Below, piece after piece: positions 5,251 through 5,668 of a DNA stretch of 5,668 nt. Origin of the DNA: Anaerotignum sp. (GTDB lineage: Bacteria; Bacillota; Clostridia; Lachnospirales; Anaerotignaceae); contig JAHHTV010000105.1 in assembly GCA_020024395.1 (NCBI GenBank), positions 1 through 5,668 of the forward strand. The letters are read 5' to 3'. Position 1 is the first letter of the stretch; each line of letters opens with the position of its first letter. The notes under the pieces are model-generated. The model saw only the letters and a program-made list of their open reading frames with translations, ran no database searches and had not been told where the DNA came from. Made by a program: the position numbers and the translations under genes.

Positions 5251-5668
5251 ATGAAAAAAGAATATGATAGAGAAACCAGAAAACAAATATTGCAGAAAAG
5301 GATAGCTTGTCAAGCAGAAAAAAATCATTGGAAAGCATTGGATGGCAATGGCTTGGTAGTACATAAAATAGAAGAAAAACCAGAGATGGAGGAGGTTTAT
5401 AAAAGATATCTGCATATGTGGAAAACGATGAAACCGACAGAAAAAATACCAATATGCATAAAAGGAAAACAAAGATATGAAGAAATTGCAAAAAAAATGC
5501 ATTTAGAAATGAAAAAATTGTATTATGTAAAATGGGATAGTTGGGTGTTGATAGAATTTACAAATTTGCAGATAGCAGTAGAGCGGCTTTGGAAAAGTGG
5601 TGCAGGATTTTTGTTGATAGACCCACAAACACAAACCATAAAAGATGTGGATATTGATAGTCATGATG
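5251..5668 (+). CDS. Unrecognised basic protein, 3' truncated by window
   Basis: An ATG at 5251 opens a frame of 139 codons without a stop up to the right edge. AAGGGG (5237-5242) stands eight bases upstream. The product begins MKKEYDRETRKQILQKRIA, is rich in Lys and Glu over the first 100 residues, looks helical there (coiled-coil-like stretches at about 4-28 and 80-100), and then becomes more hydrophobic and Trp/Tyr-rich with YYVKWDSWVLIEF (101-113) and AGFLLIDP (127-134), suggesting a mixed alpha/beta domain continuing past the window. No signal peptide or membrane helix is seen. I do not recognise the family. It is divergent from the AIM24 gene, with 91 bases between starts. The A-rich coding strand produces Phe-rich open frames on the minus strand, which are not taken as genes. 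Confidence 0.65.
   Translation, partial: MKKEYDRETRKQILQKRIACQAEKNHWKALDGNGLVVHKIEEKPEMEEVYKRYLHMWKTMKPTEKIPICIKGKQRYEEIAKKMHLEMKKLYYVKWDSWVLIEFTNLQIAVERLWKSGAGFLLIDPQTQTIKDVDIDSHD

Noticed and set aside
5173..5502. Two Phe-rich minus-strand frames opposite the right-edge gene
   Set aside because: They mirror the Lys/Glu-rich plus-strand gene, run through the AIM24 promoter and have no translation signal.

Overview
The window is AT-rich, with A/T-ending codons, AGA for Arg, TTG-dominated Leu and strong AAGGAG-type ribosome binding sites. It carries the pta-ackA-DUF177-rpmF order common in anaerobic, acetate-forming Clostridia (Firmicutes). I therefore read it as a chromosomal segment of a clostridial bacterium, possibly Lachnospiraceae-like. 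Genus and species cannot be told from the sequence alone.

Layout. (1) 2-403: the 3' end of a CheA-like histidine kinase gene. The product stops straight after the ATPase domain, with no CheW-like tail. (2) 435-833: a small protein with two predicted membrane segments, a linker made of a 16-residue tandem duplication, and a C-terminal four-Cys zinc ribbon. (3) 834-1009: a 176-base regulatory gap with a candidate promoter, a perfect 10-base palindrome over its -35 region and a 7-bp hairpin. (4) 1010-3236: pta and ackA, 22 bases apart, encoding the two steps from acetyl-CoA to acetate and ATP. (5) 3226-3972: a DUF177/YceD gene and rpmF (ribosomal protein bL32). They are served by a fully consensus sigma-A promoter whose -35 box lies inside the last ackA codons. 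(6) 3984-4016: a bidirectional intrinsic terminator between convergent units. (7) 4015-5159, minus strand: an AIM24-family gene followed, through a TAATG stop/start overlap, by a small HEAT-repeat-like gene. (8) 5251 to the right edge: a divergent, unrecognised basic protein, cut by the window end.

How the genes work together. Pta and AckA form one metabolic unit: acetyl-CoA plus phosphate gives acetyl phosphate, which with ADP gives acetate plus ATP. Active-site residues of both enzymes are present at the residue numbers used for the Methanosarcina thermophila enzymes. DUF177 and bL32 form a ribosome-related unit that can be transcribed separately from ackA although it is physically continuous with it. 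The AIM24/HEAT pair looks translationally coupled, and its function is not established.

I found no CRISPR array, tRNA, rRNA, insertion sequence or phage gene. I see no convincing new multi-gene system. The less ordinary items are the kinase without a CheW-like tail, the coupled AIM24-HEAT pair, the unknown divergent gene, the embedded consensus promoter and the palindrome upstream of pta.
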